Source: Siphonodentalium dalli (Eukaryota; Mollusca; Scaphopoda; Gadilida; Siphonodentaliidae). Taken from it: a stretch of DNA of 64,000 nucleotides. Below the pieces are notes generated by a model. That model had not been told where the DNA came from, made no database searches, and was given only the letters and a program-made list of their open reading frames with translations. Positions 1 to 11,627 of this stretch are shown in pieces (the first letter of the stretch is position 1; each line of letters opens with the position of its first letter). The translations under genes and the position numbers were made by a program. The DNA lies in assembly GCA_032622095.1 (NCBI GenBank), contig CP136063.1, forward strand, positions 144,357,950 to 144,421,949, read 5' to 3'.

Positions 1-843
1 ATGTGAGCCTCCCATAGGTAGCCAGGGACATAACTTGTCCATCCATTGTAATTCTTAAAACGTCTTCATATCAAGAACCATCAAGCCAATTCAGCGTTTT
101 ATTGGTATGGGTTGCTGGGATTCAGATTTGATTCAGAATTGGATCACTGGGTCAAATATAGGCAGAGCCATGGACATAATTCTTTTTGTAAATAGTTATT
201 CTTTAAAACATCTTCTCAAGAACCATTTGGCATATTTAGCATATATTTAGTATGGAGAGTCCTTGGGTGACTGGTATTCATATTTGTTCAAATGGGGTCA
301 CCATGTCAAATAGGGGTGCGACCCTATAGTAATTCTTAAATGGCTCCTCCTAGAGACCCACCAGGCCTATTTAGCTTGTATGTAGTATGGAGGGTCTTCG
401 TGTTATTTGGGAATGGGTTCAACCAGTCACATTTGGTGTATATGACCTATGGAGAGTTGGGATCAAAATTTGTTTGATTGTGGGCCACGATTAAAAGGGG
501 GGGGGGGCATGTCAGGTTGGAACTTTGCAACAGTTAGGAAATCTTGAGGTATCAGATGTAAAATTCCAACATGTGCAAAGGAATTTTACGAACTTGGGAG
601 TGTGTTTGTTTCATTGGGAGTGTGTTTGCTTCAGTTACGAGTGGGGGTGATCAGGTCCATGCAGTTGAACATTTCAAAGTTGACAACCCACTGCTCAATG
701 GAGACCCAATAGCTACGTCCCTCTTTAGGACTACTTGTTTTTAAGTGATTTTGACAAGTACTATCTCTTATGGTCTATCTAGTCCCAGTCTTCTCAGTCT
801 TTACAGTCTGGTGAGCATCTCCACAGTCATTGACTGTCTTGTT
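1..843 (+). mobile_element. Family B Helentron-like element, 3' part (copy B1)
   Basis: Divergent copy of the 3' portion of the B elements at 38402-41728 and 56457-60292; its 5' part lies outside the window. It shows B monomers of about 165 bp with recurring phrases such as 'gggtcaaatagg' and 'ccagggacataact'. It ends in the B signature: GTCTGGTGAGC (inverse of the B leader), the stem-loop ACAGTC-ATT-GACTGT, then CTTGTT at 838-843. No coding sequence was seen. A G-tract lies near 498-507. Confidence 0.75.
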
Positions 844-989
844 ATTTTTTCCTGTTGTTTTTCTTAAAAAATAAAGATGTATATAGTATACACTTGTGTT
901 AATATTGTTGTGAATTGTACACATCTAATACTTCAGTGAAATGCCATCGTGGCTTCAGTTGAAACGGGACCACTTCTAATGGGTGACTG

Positions 990-1331
990 GCGAGTTCTAG
1001 TAAACAATATAAAAATGTCAGCTGGAAAATACTCTCATTTGAATCAGGAGATGTGAACATTGATACAGTTGATGACTGGAAAAAAGACGTTCTGAGAAAT
1101 ATTTTCAACGCCGATGAAATTGGATTGTTCAATGGCCTTCCCAACCGTTCGATGGTTCATTGCAGTGATGATAGGAAGGGTTTATGCATTTTGTTTGCTT
1201 GTAGTGCCACTGGAGAAAAACTACAACCTGTTTTGATTGATTGGCAAATCCAAAAATCCCCATTGTTTGAAAGGTTTCTGGATGCACACTTTTGGCAGAT
1301 GTTTTGCCCATACCTTGGCGATAGTGATTAG
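990..1331 (+). pseudogene. Tigger/pogo-type (Tc1/mariner superfamily) transposase fragment
   Basis: The reading frame is open from about 990, and its ATG at 1053 gives a 92-residue product. It contains NADEIGLFNGLPNRSM, followed about 20 residues later by LCILFACSATGEKLQPVLI. This matches the start of the DDE_1 catalytic domain of Tigger/pogo transposases, where NADETGLF carries the first catalytic aspartate. Upstream residues (SGDVNIDTVDDW) fit the linker before that domain. Family members are usually 400-600 residues, so the N-terminal DNA-binding domain and the rest of the catalytic domain are missing. The last codons run into sequence resembling the inverted 3' end of family D (1293-1324), so the ORF's C-terminus is not transposase. 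It is a dead fossil; family assignment is confident, exact limits are not. Confidence 0.82.
1293..1324 (-). repeat. Partial 3' end of family D (copy D4)
   Basis: On the minus strand this resembles the first part of the 52-bp D terminus (CTATCGCCAAGG followed by an ATGGG...AACATCTGCC box), but the terminal palindrome is missing. It adjoins the Tigger fragment, so one element probably broke the other. Confidence 0.5.
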
Positions 1332-1344
1332 CTATTTTCATAAA

Positions 1345-4300
1345 TCCTTACACCAACCTTTTCATGAGTGCATGACTTTCAACAATTCGCAGCTTACTGT
1401 TAATTAATAGTTCACAAGTGGAATCAGACTTATTGGGCACCTTACTCACATAAACACAACAGTTTTTAAAGAGTTGATACATGATCTATTCAAACATTGA
1501 GCTTTTTTGATGTACCACTCCAATGGAAGACCACCTGTCTTGAAAGACCATTTTTTCCCCCAAAAAAATGGGTGGGATTGTATGTAATATTATATCAGCA
1601 CTGCAACTATCACAACATACCATATTCTTGTTGATGGAGATACGTTTCATTGTCACTATGGTGATGCACTTATTATACAGGTAGCAGTGGCCCTCTCTTA
1701 AACAGTGTCTGTGCATGTCTGTACTATTTCTGGAAGAAGTCAGCAGAATTTTTGCCAGGTGGTGAAAGCCATTGTGATGTTGAACATACATGTATATACC
1801 AGAATAATTGATATATGCTCAGGCGAATAGACTGAGGATCTGATGCATATATAAATCCAGTATTCCCGCCATCCATGTTGATAGATAGATATATTTTATT
1901 CAGTAATATATAACCAGTATATTAAACAATAAATAGTGAAAATAATCAATTAACAGTGGTATATATATTACCGGGAGGTGGTACATGTATGACCAACTAG
2001 TCGTCTTCCAACACCTCCCAAGGGAAAGAAATCATATTCTGACTGAGCTATCCTCATGCAAACAATGTAGTATTTGGTTTTCCAGGTTAAGATTGTTTGA
2101 AGCTGATATGCATTTCTTCAGATGGTTCTTAAGAATATACATGTAGATGACTAATCAGTCTGGAGTAAACTACATACCCACATATAAAAAATAGTGGCAT
2201 GTCACGTGCTCTCGGTGTGGAAATTCCGAAGGTGTGGCTAAATGTTGTTAAAATAGTATCCATGACGTCTTGTTATACCGGAAGAGAAATTCACAAATCG
2301 ACAAATAAAGTAGATTGTTGACAAGCGGTCGAAAGTTTAAAATCAAGAATCACCGGAATTTGGATTTCAGGCAACTGTAATTAGGGTACAACTGGCCAAT
2401 CTTTGGAGCTAATAATACGGCTGTGTAAGGTCGGGAGGGTTTCGGTGGTAGAATTGTGTTGCTCTACGCTCGTTTTGGCTGCGGTGGTACTACTGCCGGT
2501 ACTGGGGAACTGATAGACCGTTTTGTTATGTCATTTAACTTTTTTTTTAGTTCTGTAGTTATTTTAGCAGATAGTCCCGACATTCATGTATTTTTGATTC
2601 GTGGCCGTTGATTTGTGTTATTTTTTGACAACATGGGCGACAAATCGCCTGGCCAATCTAAAAAATAATTCGTTCTGAGTCCAAGAGATCCACAGACATT
2701 TTTTATAATTTCAAGAAGATCTGTCTTAGTTAATGTACATATTTATTTTGGATCCCGGAAGCTAGCTGTTTCCCTTTATTGTCAGTAAAACAACCGCCGA
2801 ACGAAAAGTCACAAACCCTGCAACTATTAATTCCGATTCTTAGAATCGGCTTCACATGGTTGAAGCGGCCATGACGGCACTGGCACGTGACCATGTTTAC
2901 GCCTGTCAATCAACTAATTTCAGATTTATATTTAGTGCGGTGTGACGTAATTTGGGGGAAGCCCACAACCGTTCAGAAATGAAAAGTTGATGGGAATGCA
3001 ATAGACTCAGTATCAGTAATATGATAAGAACGTACTACGTTATTCGAAAACTTACTCCACCCAAGGCCATGATATGTAAATATACAATTAGATTAGATGA
3101 ATAATAATTGTACCCGCACAGTTTGATACTTTGAAGTATATTCTCAAGTCGCATGTGCCGGTTTAAATCCGGTTTCAATGGTGCCGTGTATTTATATTTC
3201 ACGGACATGTACCGGTATATAACAATTGAATGTATGTTCCACGCACTGTTACTGAAAGCATACATATAATTTGGACCTTATTGGTTAAGACATGGATGGC
3301 CTTCGTTATAGGTTATAATTTATGAATACCAGTTACTAAATTATAATACCCGGACACTGTATGTTGTAAATAATATACTAATATTATACAATAATAGTAT
3401 AATACTATATATGATAGTATGAATGCCATATTATCCTCAAAACACACATTGTGTGAGTCGAGCGTTTGTTTATATACAGCACATAGAGAGTGAGCAATAA
3501 GAACAACACTCAACACCGAAGAAATGTGTTTAGGAGACTTATTCGCAGTGACTCATTCAACACCGAATGGTGAGGGTTAGCTAGCGCTATACTGATACTG
3601 ATACGTTATAAACAATTTGGTGGAATTTCTAACCAAAGTTCACTTAATGCTTGGGGTATATATGGCGATTAGTGTTTTGGTTATCTCATACTATTTACAT
3701 ACCGTACTGTTTGTTTACATAACATGGGGTTCATATACATAATTTAGAAATAGCATTTAATACAACTATTAGTTATTTAAGTCAGGCATTTAGGTTCATT
3801 GTACCTGTGTACATCTGGTGGGCTAAGTCCTCATTTTGGAAGATTCGTCAGGACTCTATATATCAGCCATTTATTAACTCTGAAATATGTTTGTAAAAGT
3901 AAAACATAAAGTGATCCAGACAGACTGATGGACAAAACAAACCAAAGCACTTCCACTGATGGTTATTTAAACCAAATATCCGGCTACCACCTTTGACCAA
4001 AAAATCTTAACAAATATGTACCATGCAAATTTCCATTGCGAGCTATTTCTGAATACTGAATAGAACCTGGTATAAAATTGTCTACTGTGAGGGTTTACGA
4101 GCAGATAATTTAACCCATTCACAATACAAACCGTTCATAACACCATGCATACATGGCCTCAATAGCCCGAAGACGAGTGTGACTCGTCACACAGTAATAT
4201 TTCAACCAGGCTATACTCATGATTCATTCAATGAACTGGATATTGCATGTACACTTCTGCTACAGTGATTGGTACTTGATAGCACTATTGGTGCTAATGA

Positions 4301-5310
4301 TATGATATTATATGCATATCGCGATTCAATTTAGTCTTTTAGACTTGGAAAAATTATTGAAATTTCAGCACGCAGTGACGAATGGTGACCTCGTATAATG
4401 ATAATTTTGTTTCTCATTTATAATAGCATCCTATTCCATACCTAAGCTAAAATAAACACTCTGTAACAAATGAATTTGGTACCCGGAGAAGTTCCAAAAA
4501 AAAGGCACACTATCAGTTCAGAATATGCATTGCATGTACGCAGCAAAACTCAATTCAAATAACTTGAATTATAGGTATAAACGGACTGAAATGTAGAAAT
4601 TACAGTAAGTTTGCACAACCTTCCCCGAAGCAGCATGCAATTTGCCCAAAAGTTCCACAAATAGAGAGCGCCACTGTGTGGTAGGATTTACATGTCATCA
4701 TGACATAAACTAGATCATGCCATGAATCTCTACTAAAGCTGACGCCTGTAGAGATCATATTTCACCTGTACAAAACCCGGGAACATTTTTTAAGTTTTGA
4801 CAGGGAACCTTATAAAGTCAAAAAAAATAACACGGGGAATGTACTTCTTTGTTCATACATGTACCTGTGGCTTAATGATTTATTCATTGGTACGTGAAGT
4901 TCCCAGCTCGATATTACAGAATTGCTTTCACGTTATGTCGCTTAGGCCAAAGAAAAAAGATTGTATGTTTTTGGAGCCAAAAAAATAGGGTAGGTAGGTA
5001 CACTGGTAGGTAGGGAAATTTTTGTTTTTAATTTTATTTCGATATTTTTTATCCAGCTGCAGAAATATTGAACTACATCGACCGAAGTGACATAAAATGC
5101 CAACCCGTGTTGTGGGGGAAGTATTACTTGATCAACACAGTGGAAACTGGAAATATACATTAAGGTTGATAAAAAAAATCAAATTTCATGCTTAGGTATG
5201 TTTTTTATTATTCACATACATGACATGTAGCACATTTTCATAAATTTGGCTATAAACTTGGTAGGAAATTGATGTCACTAACTTTTTATAAGAATTTTAC
5301 CAATAATACC
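1345..5310. other. Unique intergenic sequence, no gene seen
   Basis: No long ORF, splice-supported exon, RNA gene or matching repeat was recognised. The piece at about 2200-2960 is less AT-rich than its surroundings and has several CpGs and CACGTG boxes. It could be regulatory, but nothing proves that. The rest is AT-rich with short ATG-started frames that look random. Confidence 0.5.
4944..5022 (+). repeat. Short dispersed A-rich/TAGG repeat fragment
   Basis: 'aggccaaagaaaaaag' is followed by a GGTAGGTAGGTA tract. Similar pieces occur at 37075-37145 (aggcc, A-run, then 'ggtaggcaggcaggg') and, more weakly and in part reversed, at 13808-13860. It looks like the edge of a dispersed repeat of unknown class. 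Confidence 0.3.
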
Positions 5311-5317
5311 GCCATTA

Positions 5318-5445
5318 TTCGGCGCAGGGCGCGTTCGCGAAACCAACATTCCGGCGTCTGACCGACCGCCTCCCGGGGCGAACCAGCTCTCGTCGGTTTC
5401 CGGCGCCGGGGCAGTCACATGCCCGCGGGGGAGGTTCGCATCATG
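5318..5445. other. GC-rich island of unknown nature
   Basis: About 125 bp with very high GC and many CpGs (for example GGCGCAGGGCGCGTTCGCG near its start, CCCGCGGGGGAGG near its end) in a strongly AT-rich setting. A 'GGTTCGCATC' string near the end resembles a tRNA B box, but no cloverleaf could be drawn. It may be a first exon, a structured RNA fragment or foreign sequence; undecided. Confidence 0.3.
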
Positions 5446-5829
5446 TATATACTGTACTGTACTGTATTTGATTGTGACGACTACATTCCATTGTCTGGGG
5501 GGTAGCCAGTACGTCCACCGAGCATGCCTGGTTTTTGGAGACAGTAGCTATACCCCTAACATATGTGGTGATAACCTCTATACATGTATATATATACCCA
5601 CCATGTCTGTTGATAGTGTTCCATAAGTCCCAAACAAGACATAAAGCACTGTAAATTTAGTGTAAAAGCAGGCAGGAGATAGTCTGAGATACACTCTCAG
5701 GAAATTAAAATTGCAAAATGTATGCCCATCAATCCAGACCCCATCACACACCTGGGGCCCTTGAGACAGTCGTCAATTCATGGTCACTTTTCACAGGGAT
5801 ATGTTAGAAACCGTTACCATGTGTTTTGC

Positions 5830-5929
5830 NNNNNNNNNNNNNNNNNNNNNNNNNNNNNNNNNNNNNNNNNNNNNNNNNNNNNNNNNNNNNNNNNNNNNNN
5901 NNNNNNNNNNNNNNNNNNNNNNNNNNNNN
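5830..5929. other. Assembly gap (100 N)
   Basis: Exactly 100 N, the usual placeholder for a gap of unknown length. The 74-residue frame that spans it is not meaningful. Confidence 0.99.
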
Positions 5930-7561
5930 TAATCGGCAGCTTCTAATTAAGTTGAATCAGTTTATATTTTATAGTCGAAAAAGGGAGATCTAGCTCCGTC
6001 AAAAATTAGCAGATCTGTACCACATTCAAAGTTTACTTGAACAATGTGATGGATATTCCTGATGTCAAGGGATTAGTTGATATTAATTGGAATTATCCGG
6101 ACCACACGAAATTGACAATTTATAGGTCTGAAAGGACTATAGCTCTAACAAGTATCATCTGACGGAACGATATTGGAACTCGACCTCAATAATGTAATGT
6201 TTATTACTGTACCAAGTTTCCTTCCGATCTGACATTATTCACCGGATTTATTATCCGGACAACATGGAAAGAGAAATTTCTAAGTAAAAAAGAGTCATAA
6301 ATCAGAGAAAAAGATCATCGGACTAGAAACATAATGTAATTGTCATTCCTCATATGAAGTGTCATTTAGATCGCACAATTTGAACTGGAGTTAACAGCCT
6401 AAGAACAAATCGTACGGACACTCGACCGGACGCACGAAAGAACTAACAATATTTCTCCGAAATTATCAGGGTGGATAAATACACTTGAAAGTGAGGTTTT
6501 ATCACAATTAAATGCTTTGCATTTTCACTTTCTTTCCTTATGCAGGCAATATATAACACCTGCTTGCTCCTTTTATCATGTGTAATGCAGATGTTACAAT
6601 GATGACATTTATGATGACACCAAGACACAATTCACATAGTTTGCAGCACATTTTATTTTATATTTATAAAACCATTGTTTGCGTGCAATTACTAACCAGT
6701 GCTGGTGTGTGCAGTCAGACTTCGTGTAAACTAAGATTGACTTCGAACATTAGTAAATGGGAGGTCTATAATCATTAATGCTCATTTCAATGTTTGGCAT
6801 TTCGGAGAAATATTTATCATAACCATCGCCAAATATGATAGTTTGTGTTAAATTTCAAAGAAGACCTTCAAATTTATCATGTCAACTAGAGTTTTGATAG
6901 ATAGCCCCCTCTGATGTGATTTTAAAGCTGAAATAGGTCACCATTTAATTGACATACATGTACACGTGGTGTTCCAATGAGCTGGAAAAGCAGCAAAATG
7001 ATGCAATCGCCACCATAATTATGTGTAATGATATGACTCCCATTTGGCCCAATAATTGGCAGATATAGTTTCGAGCTTGCGATATGCCTGTACAGTAACA
7101 AAACATGTGAATTGCAATTCGCACGACAGTGCACCTGCAATTCGCCGTTCACCAAATAATTATGTCTTTCGCCAATAATTTTAACAAACAGCCGAAAAAC
7201 TCATGTTTGGTGCTATGTAAATCATTGTGGATCTTTCTTACGTCATGTGCATAGCAAAATTTAAACATACAGGCGTTTTAGATATAAGAAATCGGTATTT
7301 ATCACCAAGTTGCAACCGGTCCGTAGAATTTGACCTAATAATTGTGATTTCTGAGGACGTACTTTATATCTAGAATGTGTAGATAATATATTTTAAAAGT
7401 ATAGTATACTCTACAAATATTCAGAGGGATTTTATTTGCTGAAGTGTCCTGGTTTTTAACAATCACGAATATTAGGTAAAAAATATCAGCATATTGTGTA
7501 AACAAATGAAATTTTCCTGCATAATTTCCGGTGTCGGATATACATAGTGATTATTCCTCCA
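5930..7561. other. Unique intergenic sequence, no gene seen
   Basis: AT-rich sequence with only short random frames. No match to the repeat families of the window was noticed. Confidence 0.5.
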
Positions 7562-7870
7562 TTAATGGGTAACAATCAAGACATGAAGGTTTTTACATTT
7601 AAGAGTGTCTAGGCAACTATCAATCAATTCCTTAATCACATCACGTTTGTGGGGTATAAACGTCCAAAACAAACTTGAATACTGGAATGGCAGGCAGTTT
7701 TGCTCATCTCTGTCATAGTAAAATCTTGTTTGATTCCCATCACATGTCCCACAATCTGGTGGCCAGACACATGGATTATTCCAGGATTCACAATATCTTC
7801 CTTTACACTCTCTCACACAGACATGAGAACCTTTCTCGAGATAACGTGTCAGCAACACAAGTTCCGCCAT
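7562..7870 (-). pseudogene. Kunitz/BPTI-like domain fragment (exon or decayed copy)
   Basis: The 102-residue minus-strand frame begins at an ATG in good context (ACCATGG). Its middle fits the first half of a Kunitz protease-inhibitor domain: C-x8-C (CVWPPDCGTC), then x15 including TRFYYDRDEQN, then C and LPFQYS, where family members have C-x2-F-x-Y-x-G-C. After that the pattern fails: the expected Gly-Cys is Ser-Leu, and the last two cysteines are not at the usual spacing. Upstream lies another Cys-rich stretch (VCVRECKGRYC). No signal peptide is visible. It could be one exon of a multidomain secreted protein or a pseudogene. Kunitz domains usually inhibit serine proteases; nothing here proves activity. 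The CxxC-rich N-terminus was not assigned. Confidence 0.5.
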
Positions 7871-8263
7871 GGTAACATGGGTTGTTATAGCAGGGATCTG
7901 AAGATAAACCTAGACTGTTCAATGCCAGATCTAGGGTGTCATAAATTTATTATTGTTAAAATATTATAAAGCACAAAGGGTTATTGAAAGCACTAAGAGC
8001 TATGTGAAGTATCTACATACTAAGCTAAACAGGAGCAATAACTCTACCAAACTGAGTGAATGATCTCACAAATTACAGATTGGTATAAAGCTGGTGAACA
8101 AGCCATGAATATCAGTCGCTAAATAGTTTGCTGTCGGTACATAGTGGTCAATCAGTGGTAAGCAGATTTCAGTTGGTACAGCTAAAATTTGTTGGCAGGA
8201 CATATGTTATTTATTTGCATTTGTGAAGGGAAATTGTGCAAAATTGGTATTCATATCTTGGTC
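7871..8263. other. Unique sequence, no feature seen
   Basis: No coding or repeat signal recognised. Confidence 0.4.
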
Positions 8264-8714
8264 AACGAGAGGCCGATCATGATTGGCAGATGTTTAACCC
8301 ATCCCTCGGTGATAGTCAATCTGGGTAGTGATCGGAATCATAATCTAAAGTTTTTATTTTGAATTATAGAGAATACTTTTATGTACTAAAGTAGTATAGA
8401 CAAATGTACATAATAACACAAATTATTGGAATTTATGGTTCTTGGAGCCAAATTTGCACTAGTGGTGTCAGTTTGACATCGGTAGGCATAGAATAACATT
8501 GAAACACCCTAAGACCCCATGCAAACCTGAGATAGACGAACAGTCCATACCTGGTGGTCAGTATAGCTCTCAAGAAAATAATTTAGACCATACAAAAGTG
8601 TTATCCATATAATGTTATTCAGCCATAATATGATGACAATGCTGGCCCCTATGACCCCTAACTTGAAGCAGATAACCAACTTGACTAAAAATCCTCACAA
8701 GCGTATCATCGTTA
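8264..8714 (-). mobile_element. Family D Helentron-like element, 3' part (copy D3)
   Basis: The 52-bp D terminus lies at 8264-8315 on the minus strand, with about five changes from the copy at 18404-18455. The adjoining interior (8316-8420) matches the sequence just inside the D1 terminus (18290-18403): both carry 'taatttgtgttatta' and 'actctataattcaa' type strings. Farther in, about 8580-8660 matches the D2 interior near 53155-53210 ('ggtcataggggcca', 'ataacattatat'). The element is cut at 8715 by a TTAA element. Confidence 0.75.
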
Positions 8715-9711
8715 TTAACTCATTTAGGATGGGAAATGGATATATCAGTTTCCCAAAACATTATACCTACAGGACGGGAAATGGATATATCCGTTTCCCA
8801 GTTCATGCAGTTGTTTTCAGCACACGATTCTTTTATAATTAAATACCAATGCGCAGATTAACATGTTGTCAATATAGGCTGATCGCACAGCGGGGAGTCT
8901 ATGATGACATAACTTATTTTTGGCGTCACACTGGGGGTCCCGTGCTGTGATTCCGATGTCATTGATCCAAAATAGCCATGCCCAGTAAACTGCAGATATT
9001 TAGACAAGTTTTCGATTGGAACTCACTCTTATTGCTGCACATTCTATCGCTAGGCTTGATTATCCAGAAATTTGAGGACATTCGGCACCATTTGAGCACA
9101 TGCACTCAATGGGAAGTAACTCTAAATGAACTAATCACACAAACACAGTCATAATATGTGATTAATTCATTTAGAGTTACTTCCAATTGAGTGCATTCGG
9201 CCAAATGGCACCGAATGTCCTCGAATTTATAGGTAATCGAACCTAATGGCACCGACTTGAGTGATGCAATTGCTTTGATTTTACTAGTATCGCATTTAAT
9301 AGCCTTGTAGTTGGGTCAATATGCATGTTGTTTCTTTGTTATGTTTAGCATTTTATAATTCAATTGGCATTGGTTGTCAACCACCAAAGTAAAAGTACAT
9401 GCACGCCAGACTTATTAACCCACCTGTAATCAACTAATTTGTGCTCCAGACCAACAGATATAAGAGCCAATTGCTCGCTGATGACTTGCTTGGTCGGTCA
9501 ATGGCAGGTGGATCTTGACCCCTTCAGTGGAAGCAACCAGAAGCGAGAGCAATTTAAGTATATTCTGGGATCATATAACTTTGGAAATTAATTACGTTTG
9601 AATCGAAATGTCGCTAACATCTCGTCTTATAGTGAAATTACAGCCCCCAAACACACAATTTTCAGAAAATTGGTTGCCATGGCAACCGGTCACAATTTGG
9701 TGGTACCTACC
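8715..9711 (+). mobile_element. TTAA-type DNA element, 3'-truncated copy
   Basis: Begins TTAA-CTCATTTAGGATG and continues with two decayed copies of a 24-bp palindrome (8731-8754, 8776-8799). It then follows the intact element at 51116-52248 through 'ggcgtcac' and 'cttgaccccttcag'. A foreign block of about 470 bp (roughly 9025-9495), including the hairpin at 9056-9240, interrupts it. The right end and right TIR are missing; at about 9712 it joins family A sequence directly. Confidence 0.75.
9056..9240. repeat. Hairpin MITE, arms of about 80 bp
   Basis: Two long inverse arms (about 9056-9138 and 9158-9240) around a 19-bp loop. 'ttgaggacattcggcacca' on the left pairs with 'tggcaccgaatgtcctcgaa' on the right, with few mismatches and one small indel. 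It lies in the block that interrupts the TTAA element. The superfamily is unknown because the target-site duplication is unclear. Confidence 0.75.
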
Positions 9712-9842
9712 AAACTTCATATGGATCTTCGGCGTGACCTCTAGTTAAAGTTTACTTTCCTTCATCTCTATCATTCCATTCATTGCTCAGCAAAAAATTA
9801 ACTCTTTCCCAAGTTGAGCTATAGTGTCATTGACACTTTCAT
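9712..9842 (+). mobile_element. Family A Helentron-like element, 3' end only (copy A0)
   Basis: Starts inside an A monomer ('aaacttcatatggatcttc') and ends with the A signature: AAGTTGAGCTA (inverse of the A leader), stem-loop AGTGTC-ATT-GACACT and TTCAT at 9838-9842. Confidence 0.75.
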
Positions 9843-10240
9843 TTGGGTTTTCTTTTCTAGAGTTATTCATCTTTGTTTATCTGGAAATGTTGGTTTTTTG
9901 TCTGTTCAGGCAGATATCTTCACCACAAGTCGTCAGATCTCAATATAATTTGGTATGGATGTTTGCAATCATTGAGGAAATTCAATGGAGTGTTCAATCA
10001 TTTTGTTCCAGTTTTCCGTTCTAGAGATATTCATCATTGTTTATCTGGAAATGTTTGGTTTTTTTTCTGTTCGAGTAAATATCTCCCCCACCGGTTATTG
10101 GATCTCTATTAAATTTGGTATGGGTGTTCACTACTATGAGGACATTTAATGGAGTGTTCAATCGTTTTGTTCTGGTTTTCCATTCTAAAGTTATTCTTCT
10201 TTGTTTATCATAAAATACTGAATTTTAGGTCCATCTGCCT
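9843..10240 (+). repeat. H-type tandem repeat, about 170-bp units
   Basis: Two full units and part of a third; each has 'agttattcatctttgtttat', then 'aatttggtatgg' and 'ttcaatcattttgtt'. Related arrays lie at 29177-29542 and 33207-33530. Frames of 66 and 79 residues here are by-products of the repeat. Confidence 0.65.
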
Positions 10241-11508
10241 GAGTATCTTAGTCATAGGTTATAGGTATGTCCACATATGGCAGGCATGTGACAGTCCATT
10301 TCTTGTTTTATTTTAGGCATGAATGGTTTGGGTAAACAAATGTCTGTACTTTGGTTCTATTAGTCGCTGTGTTATGCCCCTTGGTTTTAAAACACAAAAC
10401 ACCAGATTTATAAAATGCTTTTACTAAAATTGACCATTTTCTGACTAAAAGCAGATCATGAATGAGCGAAAGTCAGTAAATGAAATTTTTCTATCTCATA
10501 GATTTATGATAGAACTGAGGAATATTTGAAATAGAAAATAAGTTATCACAGCAATTTAAAAAATATTGTCTTGCAAGAGCAGATGACCAAAATCAGGGGA
10601 GAGAAATCGGGCAAACAGATGTAGTCGGCCAGTGTTGAATACAAAAATCTTGTTGCACTTTAAAATTTCTTACATTTTTGTGAACTTTCATAGTTTTGTA
10701 ATATAATAAAACCATCAAACTATAAATAATGCCACATTACAGATTACACTGGCAAATATGTCCCCAGATAATTATTTTTGTATTGTTCAGCCCATGTACA
10801 ATCCTCAAAATTGTGTACAGCTACCACAGGTCATATAGGAGATTTAGATCAGACTTATTAGTATAATTTAGCAATATTTGTTAAAGATCCTCTATCTCTT
10901 CCTGGCAAGAATTCCAACAAAACAACAAACATATTCTATGAAGCTCAATCTTTTGAATTTTGAATTGCGACATCTGTCTTGTGGGCTTTCTTGCCTGAAA
11001 ATGTTATCTTTCAGGAGTCAACTTATGGATGGATAGATAATTATCAAAACTTCACCAGCTGAGCACCTATTGCAATCTGTCGGTTGATTACATTACTTCC
11101 ACCTATGTTGTAATTTCAGCCACATACACTAGAGCGATCCTGTATCTTGCGTGACGTAAATGATGTCGATGCCTGAAAACCCAACCGGTGATCTTTATTG
11201 TATGTGTTTGTTATGCCACAAGTTACAACTCGAGTATAATGGCTCTCATTGTAACATAGCGCCAAAACAAACTAATGCAATCTCATCCACACGCCTGTGC
11301 AGTTCTGTCTATTACTCTCATGTGCTTTAATTCGAAGACATCATACCATCTTGTTCATGTCCATGTCAGAATTACGATTGTTGATGTTGTGATATAATTT
11401 GGATAGCGGGATGTTTCCTGTAACAACTGTTATTTAACAACTGTTTATGAGAATAGATGAGTCACATGTTAATAAGTTTACTCCGTTGCATGGCATTAAT
11501 TATTGCAG
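10241..11508. other. Unique sequence, no gene seen
   Basis: AT-rich; no repeat or coding signal recognised up to the possible splice acceptor at 11508. Confidence 0.4.
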
Positions 11509-11627
11509 AGAGGCTTGAAGGTGAGGTCACAGCTAGCTCACTCATGTTTGAACGGAGATCCACCTCCCAGAACGCTCTTTGTTTTGAAATCGACCCCACA
11601 GGTTCAGGGTCTACATACATTTATCAG
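11509..11627 (+). CDS. Possible internal exon of an unknown protein
   Basis: A 119-bp stretch bounded by a good acceptor (TTATTGCAG ending at 11508) and a good donor (CAG|GTGAGC at 11628) is open in one frame. It encodes about 39 residues including [20 protein letters not shown] and ending GSGSTYIYQ. Composition is more protein-like than nearby random frames. I do not recognise the family, and no partner exon was found within a few kb. It may be a lone exon of a gene with long introns, a pseudo-exon or chance. The longer frame 11457-11762 runs past both splice sites and should not be taken as the coding unit. Confidence 0.3.

Noticed and set aside
5318-5445. tRNA or rRNA gene
   Set aside because: Only a B-box-like string; no acceptor stem, anticodon arm or A box could be drawn, and no rRNA segment was recognised.
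5722-5946. 74-residue ORF
   Set aside because: Spans the run of N; the frame is an artefact.
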